From Oenanthe sinensis (Eukaryota; Streptophyta; Magnoliopsida; Apiales; Apiaceae), in contig CM053813.1 in NCBI GenBank assembly GCA_028671895.1, positions 42,193,501-42,257,500 on the forward strand: a DNA stretch of 64,000 nucleotides, given 5' to 3'. Shown piece by piece: positions 22,599 through 35,800 of this stretch. The translations under genes and the position numbers were made by a program. How positions within the stretch are numbered: position 1 is the stretch's first letter; the number at the start of each line of letters is the position of its first letter. Below the pieces are notes generated by a model. It made no database searches. It saw nothing but the letters and a program-made list of their open reading frames with translations, and was not told the origin of the DNA.

Positions 22599-25500
22599 TT
22601 AGCCACCTTCTATATTGTGATCATTATCGTTATCACCTTCATAATATTCATCATCCCGCTGGATGTGTTTGTCTTGGGCTTGTTCTGGAGAGCAATTCGA
22701 CAAAAAAGAGAGAGAGGAGAAATCTATATCAGAATAAACTTCCAATTATATTAGTTGAAAGAAGCTTGAGTAGCAACAACTGAGCCAAGCTAACTTACGA
22801 TCCATGCGTTCATCAGGGTTCTGCTCATCTTCATCAAAATCGGGAATGTAAAAATCAGGTGGAACCTGACAAATAAAGAATCGATATACTTAGTGAATAG
22901 ATGAAATATACAGTGCATTTTGTTATTAAAATTTGAATCTCCTTACTTTCGCCAAGTACTTTTATATTTGTATTTTAGTTATTAATTTATTATAAGCTGA
23001 ACCTAAATCCTAGGTTACACAGGCCATGTACTGAATGTGTACTATATGCAGTTCGAAAATGCTACCACAGAAACAAACCAAATGTTTTTCACAACCTCTG
23101 ATTATCTCAAATTGCAAACATAACCTTATTAGAATGGTAAAATATGGTAAACATGATGGCATTCCATAAACAACTTAAGATTGTGTTTGGGAACTTTGAT
23201 TTCATTTCAAATGACAGGATTTGAGTTGTCATTTCAAATTCTCATATTTGTACTAATATTTGAGATTCTTGGAATTCAAATGAAATCCAAATCCAAATTC
23301 TTATGATTATCCAAATATGTGATTTGATCAAATACAAAATTTCAAATGAAATCCATGTTCCTAAACAGGTCATAAATGTATTTCATTTAAAACCTAGAGC
23401 CAGCAATCATAAAGAGAGTGACCAAGTACATTTGGAGGCTACTGCTGAATAGAGGGCTTTGCTATACAGATGAGAATCCTAGACATAAGCAAATGAGTTC
23501 TGCACATAACTTTGATTTTATCATTAATTTGGTAAGAGTTCGGTCCATGTGAACTTGAGGCTCATGATTGAGTTCATAATCATCGTACTTGATGTGACTA
23601 ATTTGACCTCAACAAGACTAATTATATCCGAGTCGGACCACTTTCATGATGGCTGAATGTTAGCTCACGCCTCCATGAGGGTCTAACTATGACTTTGTTT
23701 AGTCATAATTTCACAAAGATCAATTTGCCTCACTGAATAACAGCATTGGTTAATTTAATCCTTCAATGAAGATATAAAAAGCTGATATATAAAATATGCA
23801 AAAGTAAAGACCTTAAAAGACGTGCCATGGGCAAAAGTTTATCAAGAACTTTATTAATTCTACCTACCTCCTGCATCTGTACACCTGGAGCATGCTGGAT
23901 GCAGCGGAGATTTTCCATCACTTGTATTTTTATTGTTCCAAGATAAGATTTGCTATTTAAGTTCTCCTATTCAATCAACATCGTCAAAAAATTAATTAGT
24001 AAAGGAAAAGGGTTTAAGCATTTTGTTCTTTACATGAATGTGATTTAATTTTTTAAAAACTGCCGAGCAAAACCTGCTGCAGTTCACTTTTGGTTGTATA
24101 CTTTCAAACAATAATGTACTACTTCAGAAGAATCTAAGATTTGAAACGGGCATCCTTTCATCTGAACAATGCATATTCGATATTATATTAAATTTGTATT
24201 ATATAAAGGAAAGATAAAGGAGAAAGAACAGACAATGTGCCCGCCTGGAATCTTCAGTGAATAATCTGGAGCAAAATATTTACTATATTCATTCTCTGGT
24301 ATTTCTGCAAAAGGGGAAGAGAAACAATATGTTACCCAGACAAATAGCAAATGTTAAGCAATACCTCAACTTCCATTATATTCCAAGGAAATATATAGTT
24401 AACTTTTGCTGGGACAAAAACTGATAATGAGCAATATCTGAAAGTGTACTGGGTAGACCAGGCAACCAGCAAAACTGGTAATTGTGAAAGGGCAAAGCTT
24501 TGCTGATGTCATGAACTATTAGAGACATCAAAATTACAAAAGAAAATGACCTCACTGCTGAAATCATCCTAATATAATTTAGGTCTGACCAAATTTCTTT
24601 AACAGCTTCCAATAAAAAACAAGTGACAGCATCTCAGTATCTCTAATTGTTATCGATGACCTTTAAGTAATATAAAAATATAAAACAGTTCTAGGAAAAT
24701 GTACAAGGCACACTAACGGTCTTTACAAGCTTCTCTAATCGAGAGAAATCCAAGACTTAAAAGCAAAACAACTGATGTGCCATTATAACCTACCTACTGA
24801 ACACACGCCACTTTTTGTTAAAAGATGCTACATTAATGTCTATTTTCCTCTTCGGATTTTTAATTTTTGTTTATTTGGTGCAAGGTATCTAGAACCTCTA
24901 GTTACCTCGGAACATTGAACACAACATAGTAGGTGGCAAGTAGATATTAAATAAACATATATTCCTCACAATTGATTATACTGAATGCCTTTAAATGACT
25001 TATCTGATTCGGAGAAGTAATTACAGTAAGCATGAGCAAACCGACCAGCAGTCACGCTAAATACTCTTCAGTAATAATTTTATGCTGCTATCTACTTTCT
25101 AGTATGTTTCACCTCAAATACCTAGACAAGTGTGTCAGACAAAAAGTTCTTCATAACACATTCTAATATAATTTAAAGATCCATGAACTTCGTAGCTCAC
25201 TTTTACCAATGAGTAAAAGAAATGTTCTGCAAAACAAAATTTGGAGAATGTAACATAGAAAAAGTGCAGAACACTAAACTTGTACATTAAGGAGAGAGAG
25301 CGAGCTCTTTCTGCTGCACTTGAATAAATTAATCCTCTGGCATACTTGTACATTAAGGAGTATACACTAAACTTGTACATTAAGGAGAGAGAGAGCTCTT
25401 TCTGCTGCACTTGAATAAATTAATCCTCTGGCATACTTGTACATTAAGGAGTATAGATACTGAATGGGGGCAAAAAATGGTACTAACCATTCGGCAATTC

Positions 25501-28500
25501 GGTGTCCAAGAGAATCCCCGTTTCAACAGCCCAACATCGAGCAACATTCTCTTTTGTATAACCCCCTCCTCCAGTTACCTGATTAAAGCAAATTCAATAC
25601 TTTATTCTAATATTATGTTTATAGCAGCCAATATGGAAACAAAAAAGATAAAACCCTACCAGCAATGGCAAATTAAACTTTTTCACGAACCTGACACATT
25701 CAGCATGTCCTGTTAAAACACGGAAAATAACGAATGAATAGCAAGTTTTATTACAAGCAAAGTTGAAATAAACTTACAGATCTAATAAAGAAATACTAAA
25801 TAGTACTATTAATGAAAAAAATCAACACATAAGGCTTAATTAAAAGTAGACTATTACCATCAATAGATAAGTTAAAGCAGCCTAAGCGGTCACCAGCAAG
25901 TGAATCAGCACCGCATTGTAGAACTATCGCACCTGGTAAATATGTTTCAACAACCTTCGAGATAATCTATGAAACAAACATGGCATGCCAAATTAAGCCT
26001 CAACCCTATCAAAACTCACGTAGTCTAATTTAAAAGATATGAGGTTTCAACATACTGTCTTGAACAGTCGATTAAAGCTGGCATCGTCTATCCCATCCTT
26101 GAGAGGGACATTGATAGCATAAAATTTCCCTTCTCTTTCTCCTATTTCCTGCACAACAATTTAGATAGTAACAAATAATCAGTTATGGCTGGCCAACTTG
26201 GAATGTTCAATATAATATCCAGGCACGGAAATAGAAAATATACCAAACATAATTATGTACAGATCTGACCAGCGTCAACAGCGGAAACAGTCACCTTTAT
26301 TTTTGAAAAAAAGTGGAACTTCCGAGTGAGCTTTCCGATTCATAATTAAATTTGCTATCCCCCACTATATTTCTTCTTTCAATTATTTTTTTCTAGATGT
26401 TTGGTAAATGAGCACGTACAGTTCTCAAGTAATGAATTAAAACAGAGATATTTATGGACTTTAAAGGGGGGTAAATGTGAGAATAAATATGGGAAATGCA
26501 ACAAAAGAATTACTTCCTAAATGGAGGTCATCAATAGTCTGCAAATCTGCTATAGATAAATTCATAAGCCTCCACTTAAACCACCACGTCTAGAATACAA
26601 CCTTACATGGTAATAGGTAAGTTTACACTTTAAATAAGTAGAACATTCAAAATATCCAGAATCTTCTGCACTGTAGTAAAGTTGAATAGAGTTATTTGTT
26701 CTCTACTTATGGTGGTATATAATTATAAGGAGAAAACAAAAATTAGAAGGTTCTTTGACTTCAAATAAGGCAATTACTTTTAAAGAATTCTATATTGACA
26801 TTGCTCTACAGCAAAATTGTTATAATATTATCACTAGTTGACTGTGAAGGATATTAAGAAATTTAATGTTAAAAAGGAAACAAAGCAGACAGCTCTAGAC
26901 GTGATCAAAGCAAATGGATGATGAACCGATCACAGATCACAAGCTTATTAGCAATCAACATGACGCTAAAATTATTTTGAAGGCTGGAGACGAGCACATA
27001 ATGTGAAGGAAATTGCACAATGTAATACGTTTTCCAAACCTCTAATGTCGAAGACCTCACGGTACACCACATCCAATTCAGTATTCCTGATGTGCAAGTG
27101 ACCCATCAATTATATGAGCATTTATTAGTTGTCATCATAAACTATGATTGTATTTCTCACAAAGAACTATTTGATAGTGGCGAATTATAAAATTCAAGAT
27201 CTTTGTTTATTTTAATGAATTTACTCAAAAAAGGGTGAAAATTGGAGTAAATATGATACATAAAACTTATCAATTTCTCCTAACTTTGTAGTCATAATAT
27301 GAGTGAGCGTGCAAGCAACGAGAAACACCCTCAACACACACAAAGGGAGCTAAAAAATTTATAACGTTATCAGCTTTATTCAACTTTGAAAAATGGTAAT
27401 AAATATTAACTATAAGTCTATAACTATATATATATATATACATGAATTTGAAATATAAGTTTTTTTCCACGTGACATAAGATTACAAATATTCCTAAATA
27501 AAGTTGAGATGCATATGAAATCTAAAAAACGGATTAACTATTACAAGCAAGACAGATAAATAGAAAATTCGTCCAAACAATTTATTCATTACTTGTTAAA
27601 AGATTCAAATCATGTCCTACTTTTATGAGCCACGGTAGCAAAGGGGGTCTTAATTTGAAAGAAACGACAGAAACATTACATTCTCAAGGCATACTGAACA
27701 TCATAATACGAAGTGCTATAAAACACTGAGTTTCATATGCAATAACAGTGAGGGGCAAAATTAACTTGATTATATTACCTACACAAACCAGGTGCACAAA
27801 ACTTGTGATATATAACAGTAGAAACCAGTGCCTAAAATTGAAGTTCATGATCCCATGAGTGAGAATTATGAGAGTATAAATTCCAACAATGATAAATAAT
27901 AACATAAACACTAGAAAAAAGAAGTACCTTTACTTCGCCAGTTCCAGGAAAGAACAGATCCCCATACTTGTGAAAACTAACTGTCATAACCCTGTCACCA
28001 AAACCAGCAAGTCTGTAAGGACTAAAATAACTTAATCTCCAAAACCACAAGTTTCTGAAAAGGATTACAATAACTAGATCTTTTAATCCCCTAGAATTTG
28101 ATGAAGTTCTCAGTCACTTAACAGATGAGCAAGATGATTTAAAATTATATATGTCAACTACAGTACTCGGAAGATAGCCAACAGAAAACTCTTCAATGTT
28201 ATCAGCCAATTTACCAACACAACAACACAACAACATTCAACAATTTTACTTTTTTTCCCTGACCAATTCATTGATCAACTAATTAAACATTTTAGTATAT
28301 TATCAATCTTTGCAGTATGTTTATTTGCAGAAACAAGAGGCATAATATATGTTGTGGAAAGAGACTTCACTTATGTTGAGTAAACCAGAACTACTATCTT
28401 CTAACAAGCTTGAAGAAAAGACAGGCAGAGGAATATAGCTACTCCACTGTACAGCATAAGATATTAAGAATACAGTGGTCCATACACTGGGACCAGTTAA

Positions 28501-31480
28501 CCCATACAGCGTTCAATATGTAACCTTTTCAAAAGTAGATAATTTATAGATGCAACTTTTACTTTAGAAGAGGCTATTAATGTTATTCAACGCTTTAGAG
28601 CTATCATTAAGTGCATTCTCATTCAAGTTTAAAGAAAAAATTCAAAGCTTTTGCAAACATATTACAGATTCTAGTATGAAATAAGATAAGAGGTTAGTTT
28701 TAGAACCTATCGGTGAAGTAAAAGGCTTCTTCTACACCATCCCCGTGATGCACATCTATATCAATGTACAAGACACGTGCATGATACTTTAAAAGCTCCA
28801 AAATCCCTAGAACCAAGTCATTGATGTAACAAAATCCAGATGCTTCACACTTCTTGGCATGGTGTAATCCACCAGCCCAATTTATAGCAATGTCGCAAAG
28901 CTGATTGTTTAATCTACGTGCAGCATCTGCAAGAAGTGATAAATGGTTTTGTGATAAAAGCACAAGAAGTTCATATAGTGCACCATCAGGAACTAAGACC
29001 TTGTTCTTACCTATTGTTCCACCAGCATAAATTTGACAGAACTCGAATAAGTTCTCAAAAACAGGACAATCTTCGCCAAGATTATCTGCAGGCAACAACC
29101 ACATAGAACATTTACAACCACAAGTAAATAAGCTTGACTGTTAAAATTCCACTATTCTATGAGCACTAGCAAGCAACATAGTCAACTTCTCCAATCATGA
29201 GCACTAGTATGCAAGAGCAAGTGATATCTTTACTTATGAGTGCAGATTTATAAATTCCCCCCTAACCTAAATAGCTATATCACTTATGTACAGAAAGATC
29301 AATAATAAATTATTCCATATAAAAGATTTACTGGAAAGACGCGAAGACACAAAAGAGGAACCAGAAATAAAATACTACGTAACATATTTCTAGTTAGTGG
29401 ATAAATATAGCCTCCGGCTTTATATTTCCTTTAACAAATAAAAAATCAGCAATCAGAATTTTACAATGACAACAATTAAATAATTTTGAAACCATAAGCA
29501 CCCGCAAATACTTATTGTGGCTTCAGACCATTAGGTATGGAGGTAGAGAAAGTAGAAGGCTTTCAAAAACTTGAATACCTTGGACTCAACTCTCTACCAA
29601 GTTTCAACCTCTTTTTCATTCTTGCGACAAAACGAATTAAAAACTTTATAAGTTAACAAAAGTTGAAGAAAGTAAGAAATAATAAGGCATGTTTTAAATT
29701 GCAAGACTTAATCAAACCAAACTCTTACATTTTGCCAATTCATTTGGATACAGATTTAGCGTGTCGGGGTTTATGCGGTGCAAAAACTCCACATAATCAG
29801 CTGAATGAAATTGAGCAAGCTCAACAGGATATGCCTTGTGAGGTCTCTACATTATACCGCAGTGAAATTAGAACATATATAGACATATAATAACATAGGA
29901 GAAATAGTGGGAAAGAAACTGAAAAGGCACTACATTTTTTTGACATACTAACATAAATTTCCATCTTTTTGTGAAGATCATAAGAAAGAACCAAATGATG
30001 AGTCATGCATAACCTATGCGGCTTCATCGGATGGTTTGGCCCGAAGTAAACACTGCCAACATCTCCTGCAATTTCCCGTTTGTACTGTAGTCAAAATGCG
30101 ATAACTCAATTCTATTATAATAAATGTGTGTGTGTGTACGCACCGTTCAGTCCCAACATATAAGACCATTTCTTAAGCATTTAAACATTAATAAGGTGAC
30201 ACATGACTCAGCTTATAACTGAATCAACAGGGCTTACCTAATACAATTGTCAACAATCTACATTTACCTCAAAAGGTACAAATTATTGTCAATGCAGTAT
30301 CAAAGGCTCGTTGATTACCAATTAGTTATAACAGAGTTAATTAGAGGGTATTCAGTATTCTTTCCATCAGGTATGATACAGCATAGATCGAGGAACTTTA
30401 TTATACTCTATATTTACTTCATTTAGTTCACCGGTGAAATGTATTTCTCAGATGCTTACATGGAGTTCAGCTACTTCTGCAAGTTCTCATCTCATCTATT
30501 GGTGTAGCTCATACGAACTTATAATAGTATCAGTCAAAAGTAACTTCTATTTCAAATGTACATATACAAATAATCACTCATACGCATTTTGTAGTATTTT
30601 GAATATAAGTAAAGCACATTCATCCCCTCAAGTCATAGAGAACAACCTTATATAATAGTATCCACATAAGTATCATTATCATTTTAAGTTTTAGTTGTTC
30701 CATAAATAGAATTTTGGAAGATAAATAACCACATCTTTTACCATTTTATATCACTTGAACAGAATTAAGAAAAATTAATATGCTAATTTCAAATAAGAAA
30801 CCAAATTATAGAACATAACTTAAATATCTAGCCTAAGACCCTATTACGGATATAGAGTGATTCTGATCACATTCAACTGCAATGTTATTTCAAACTCTAG
30901 TTAACCTTATATGACTCAAACCCATCTCAACCCTCAAATTCAGGGTTTACAGGTCATTTGGCTCAGCTTAAAAACATAACTTGCAACTCAAAATTTGTAG
31001 CCAAGAAATACCCTTTAGTCACTTTCTTCCGAACAGCACAACGAGTGCAATTTGGCACTTTTAATTCTTATTAATCAACCATTTCTTTTCTCCAGCAAAA
31101 AATAACAAAAACATTATCGCGGGCTGTCCAGGTGTTCCAAAGCACTCCAATTTACGGGACATTACATATAAATTAAAGTCAACCCTAATAGATACAAGAC
31201 TGTGTGTGTTTTCAAGAAACAAGAAAACTAGGGTTTGGGGTATAAAAAAAGATGTAGAGCTAATAATTACATACAAGTGCTAATAATCTAAACACTCTCA
31301 CCATTTTATTACATGTTATTATAGCTTGTAAGGAATAAACAGTAAATATACATACATATAAGTCTACATGAATAAAAAAAAAGATAAAAGATAAAAAAGT
31401 GCAAGAAAAAGAGGGTAAAATATATGTAAGTATATATAAATACCGTCGTAGAAGTAAGAAATTTTGTCCTTGGAGCGCAT
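22599..31480 (-). CDS. HDA9: RPD3-class histone deacetylase, HDA9 orthologue, 14 exons
   Basis: Minus-strand exons: 31480..31444, 30065..29953, 29846..29729, 29085..29011, 28926..28707, 27991..27928, 26148..26056, 25966..25858, 25709..25660, 25578..25488, 24304..24234, 23966..23868, 22865..22799, 22684..22599. Phases join perfectly into 430 residues, close to Arabidopsis HDA9 (426). It removes acetyl groups from histone lysines in the nucleus. Visible active-site parts: the His pair in GGLHHAKK (136-137), zinc ligands Asp172 and His174 (DIDVHHGDGV) and Asp261 (CGADSL), and the tyrosine of GGGGYT (Tyr300). The N-terminus MRSKDKISYFYDG and the acidic C-terminus (IQRDDEYYEGDNDND) are HDA9-like. 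HDA9 acts with the PWR co-repressor in flowering, ageing and stress (family knowledge). The exon 11 donor, ATT|GTCTGT, is weak. The 84-bp intron 4 is an in-frame open stretch. Confidence 0.96.
23182..23371. mobile_element. Short MITE in HDA9 intron 12 (copy 1)
   Basis: Ends TGTTTGGGAACTTTGATTTC and (reverse complement of the right end) CCTGTTTAGGAACATGGATT are inverted repeats around a core of repeated CAAATGAAATCCA-type words. A second, oppositely oriented relative lies at 51770-51942. The superfamily is unclear (hAT-like is possible). Confidence 0.6.
25271..25454. repeat. 93/91-bp tandem duplication in HDA9 intron 10
   Basis: Two adjacent copies (25271-25363 and 25364-25454) begin ACACTAAACTTGTACATTAA and end TTAAGGAGTAT. 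They differ by a 2-bp contraction in a GA run. The array ends about 33 bases downstream (plus strand left side) of exon 10, close to its splice donor. Confidence 0.9.
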
Positions 31481-31666
31481 GATATGATGATGATTATGCA
31501 GAAGCAGGCTGGGAATTTCAGTTTGATATCGCCATTACTTTGTGGAGGTCGTTGAGTGTACTAGACAAGAAGCTACAGTTTTTACTATTCACAAATTAAC
31601 ACACCAGAGGGAGAGGTGTGGGGTTATATTCTGTTTTTTTACTGCTTGTTAAACTAACTCTTTTTC

Positions 31667-32109
31667 GGGGGTAACGGCCCTATGTGGCACTTTTACAAAA
31701 ATAAATGTCCAAAATGTCACATTCCGGAGAAATGGCCCAAAATGTCATTCCAAAATGCTACATGAAGTTGAGTTTTCACAAAACGCTATATCGTGTCGCG
31801 TCTCGAGCAATTTATTTTTTTTATTAAATTTTTAAAGTTCAAAACGCAAGATGAAGTAGAGTTTTAGGGCAAGACACAAGATGAAGTAGAGTTTTAGGGC
31901 AAAAACGCTACTTTAAGTTGAGTTTTGTACAGATTTTTTTAAAAAATATTTGTGAAAAACGTGACACTAAGTGACGTTTTTCATTCAAAATCAAAAGAAC
32001 AAAAACGCTACACTATGCTGAGTCTTGAAGTGACATTTAGGACCATTTTTATAAGTTGTGCCATTTTGGGCATTTTGCCTCCAATTTGTGACATATAGGG
32101 TCATTTCTC
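31667..32109. mobile_element. Mutator-like MITE with 9-bp target duplication
   Basis: CTCTTTTTC is present exactly on both sides (31658-31666 and 32110-32118). The ends GGGGGTAACGGCCCTATGTG and (right end, reverse complement) GAGAAATGACCCTATATGTC are imperfect inverted repeats. The 443-bp body has no open frame and contains a 28-bp tandem repeat (AAGATGAAGTAGAGTTTTAG type) plus AAACGCTAC-AAGTTGAGTTTT repeats. The 9-bp duplication is diagnostic of Mutator-like transposition. It lies about 190 bp upstream of the HDA9 start. Confidence 0.85.
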
Positions 32110-32118
32110 CTCTTTTTC

Positions 32119-32880
32119 TCAGTATTCTTATCTCGTGTATTATTGTATTTTGGTAATTTTATTTTTTTATTGGATAAAAGTTTTAGACTTTTAGACCCCG
32201 TTTGGTAAAGTTATGGCCGAATTTAACCCCGCGTGATATTTTAGTTGTTCGATTTTTAAATTTATAATACAATAATCAAATATATTTTTTTATTCATAAC
32301 AAAATGATTAATTATATATAAAAAAATACTTTTACCCAAAAATATAGTCCTTAACCAATTTTTTGAAAAATGGAAATAATATATAAACATGCTCCTGTAG
32401 AATCTCGACAAAATGAATACGCTTGAGATAAAAATATATATTCATATATTTTAGAGACATTTTTCGAAAAAATATGACTTATTAATATGTTTGAAAATTA
32501 TTATTAGATAAAACATATTCATATATTGTATAAAAAAAATATTATTTGAAATATAATGATTATTCATTTATATTTACATAGAACCTATAAAACCTATATT
32601 TTTATTTATTCATTCATATATTTAACGAGTTTATTCTTTAAACATATTTGATCAAACTGAGATTGAAGAAATTTATAATCCTTAAAACTCCTACCCAAAA
32701 ATTCTGTACGGAATAAATTTCAGTCGCACCTCTTTAATTTACTTAAAAAAAATTCAAAAAAATAATATAATCCTTACCTGTACCAGTAAAAAAGGTGGGG
32801 AGGCAACAGCTTAAAACCCAAAGGGGAAAAAGAAGATATAGGATTAGAGACAGTGGCGGCAGAGCAGCGGCAAAAACATC
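32119..32880. other. Intergenic region before the methyltransferase gene
   Basis: AT-rich with no coding sequence. The last ~120 bases before the 32881 ATG are GA-rich and are likely the methyltransferase 5' leader. TAGACCCCGTTTGGTAAAG near 32198 resembles a transposon end, but no partner end was found. Confidence 0.5.
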
Positions 32881-35800
32881 ATGGGAAAACACGGCAAGGA
32901 ACAGAAGAAGCAACAACGCCCAAGAGACAAGAAATACTATTACAATGAAGAAGAAGAATATGACCAACAACACAACACTTGCCCTGTTCCCGATGATGTC
33001 CATGAAACTGAATCAGAAAATGAAGACACTCGTGACAATACTCAAAACCCATCAAACGTTGTTGTTGGTGTTCCATCAAAATTCTCACTTTATCAACAAT
33101 CTGTTCAGGTACTACCCCCATTCACATTTATATTTTAAATATTCATTTGAATGTGGTTGCATCATTATTGAGTATGCCTATAGAATTGTATTGGCAAGAG
33201 GATGAATCGATAGAATTTTGAATCAGAGCGAGCTGGCAACAAGTTACTAGTATTCTAAAAGTGTTTAAAATTTGTATTCTTATATTGTTTTCAGAATATC
33301 ATACATTAGTATTTTCAGCTGTGAAAACCGTTGAGCGGAGCTAAGTTAGTCGACTCCCATTTACTTTTATCTGGCTAAATATTTTGAAGATCAATTATCA
33401 GATTGAATGGGGAATTTTAAAATATGTTATATACGCATCCAAAATTATAGATTTGTTTGAAACTATTGATGCATTTGGATGCAATATGCTTCACTTTCTT
33501 TTCGGGTGAAGTTAGAATTATTCTTATTGAGTTGTTGTACATACACAATGGCCAAAGTTTTTGTTTTCTTTTCATATTTTTTTTTAAAATAATTACTATT
33601 ATTTGCAGTCACCAAAAGGGGATATAAGTTATCTACGGAAGTTCTTTCTAATGTATATAGGTGGAAGAGTACCCCTTCATCTCCAAGAAGATTTCTGTGG
33701 CACTGCACTTCTCAGGTACTGCTTCTCTTAACTTTTTCTTCTTTTTACGTAATTTATGTTCTTGTGTATACCATAATCTGTCTTGAATGATATCTGGAAC
33801 ACCTATTTATTATACTTAAAGCAAAAACACAGAACGGTGTTGAGGCAGAGTTATTCTGATACTTTCTTTTCCTTCTGATTCGTTTTTAAAGATTATTTTG
33901 TTTAGTGTATCCTCTGTCGCTGTTTAGCTGATTTCGTATACAGAAGTTGAGTTAAATACACTTTTATCCAGTTGGATCTAACTTATAAACACATCCTCTG
34001 GACACTCTATTATCCTTTTCATATCACTGGACCAGTTAAAGAGCATTTTTTTGGTCCAAGACTCAAAGATCAGTATATTGTTGACGTGTAGTCCGTTTGG
34101 CATGCTTACGAAAGACAAAGACAAAACATGGATTGCTTACATGACATAAAGGCAAATACAAATGACTTGGCTTGATAACATTGATGTAAAAATCTATCAT
34201 GATTCATGACCCAACATTATCCCAGATCTAAAATGAAAAAAAACTAAAGGTTAGCTCAATCACCCTCTGAGAGGTCTAGATCAGCACCGTCTTCATCTGC
34301 TACAACTTTATCACTGTAAATGAACATTTTGTGAACATTATCATATGTTTCCTGTACTAAATTATGAAAAAAACAGCAACAGTCATAAATAAACATAAAT
34401 TTTGCTGCTATTTGAAGTTCTGTCCCCTCCCCCTTAAATAAATGGTAGCTATGACTTTTCTTTCTATGAAATTATATTATTTAAAATTTTCTTATAAATT
34501 ATAATTTAAAGAAAATAATCACAGAAACAACTTATCATTTACTAATATTAAAAGGATAAAAATAGAAAAAAACTTGTGAATCAATTTTAAAAGTGGTCGC
34601 TGACCTTGAAAGAGTCCGATACTCAGATCACGAGTTACATAGGCACCAAGGGAGTACATAATGTCTCTTATAAGAAAAGGTTCAATATAAGTGTTTCTTT
34701 GTAAACTTGAATAAGAACTGCTAAATGCTTAAAGAAGTGGAGTGAATGACTATGTATTTTCATTATATTTTTGTTGTAAAGTGATTTGAATCAGTATCTT
34801 TTCCTGATATCTCTAATACATTCCAGCCAAATACTTTACCTGCTTCATTTTGGCATTCTGCCCAGTTCCGATTCATCTATTTGATAAATGTTTGAAAAGA
34901 AGCTCAGAGGCCTGAATCTTTCATCCTAACCCCTTTAAGCTCTATTAAGGTATTATCTAATGTCATACTTGAAGATGAACCTTCTCTCTGGATATTAACA
35001 GGAATCCCTTTGGTTGTATACAATCAGCCATTTGTTGAGTTTTTGTTACTATCAGAGCAATACTCGAGTTCTGCAACCATTACTTGGTCGAAAGCTGACC
35101 TATAGGATAGAGTTATCCCTTTGCTTGTAAATAAATAAATTACACTATGAAATTACAGTAATGAACTCTTAAATAGTCTACATAACTGAAGCATATTAGC
35201 TTGAAGTTTTGCATTATAGTAATTAAGCTAAACTAGAGTATTGTTACTACTTTTTTTAGAAACTTCAATTAGAAGGTAAAATCTTGAATTCGGAGTATAT
35301 TTGCCTCTTACTTTTATGTTGAGCCCATGTCAAGTTCCTGAAGTTTATTATATCTTTCTATTTGGCAGTACAGAGTGGCTTTGTGGTGACACAAGACGAA
35401 CTGCTGTTGGCTTAGATTTTGATGTTGAGGCTCTTAATTGGTGCATGGAGAACAATCTCAACAAATTTGGGTCTGATTTGTACTCCAGAATTTCTCTTTT
35501 TCATGGTAATGTCTTGCATCCTCTTGAGGCCAAATTAGTGAAATTTGAGCCCAAAGACCTCACAAACGATATTACAAAGGATAACGAAGATGGTTCAGAT
35601 ATTGATACAATTTCTACCACACTAGCTGGAGCTTGTTCGTGTACTAATGATAAGATGGCTAGTTCCCCCTTGCCCCCTAGAGATATAGTGTGTGCATTTA
35701 ATTACAGTTGTTGCTGTCTCCATAGTCGTCAAGAGCTGATTTCATATTTCAAATATGCCCTTAGTTTGCTGTCTAAAAAAGGCGGTATATTTGTGATGGA

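Noticed and set aside
28700..29104. A single 134-codon HDA9 exon
   Set aside because: It fuses two real exons through the 84-bp open intron; the family sequence and GT-AG sites show the splice.
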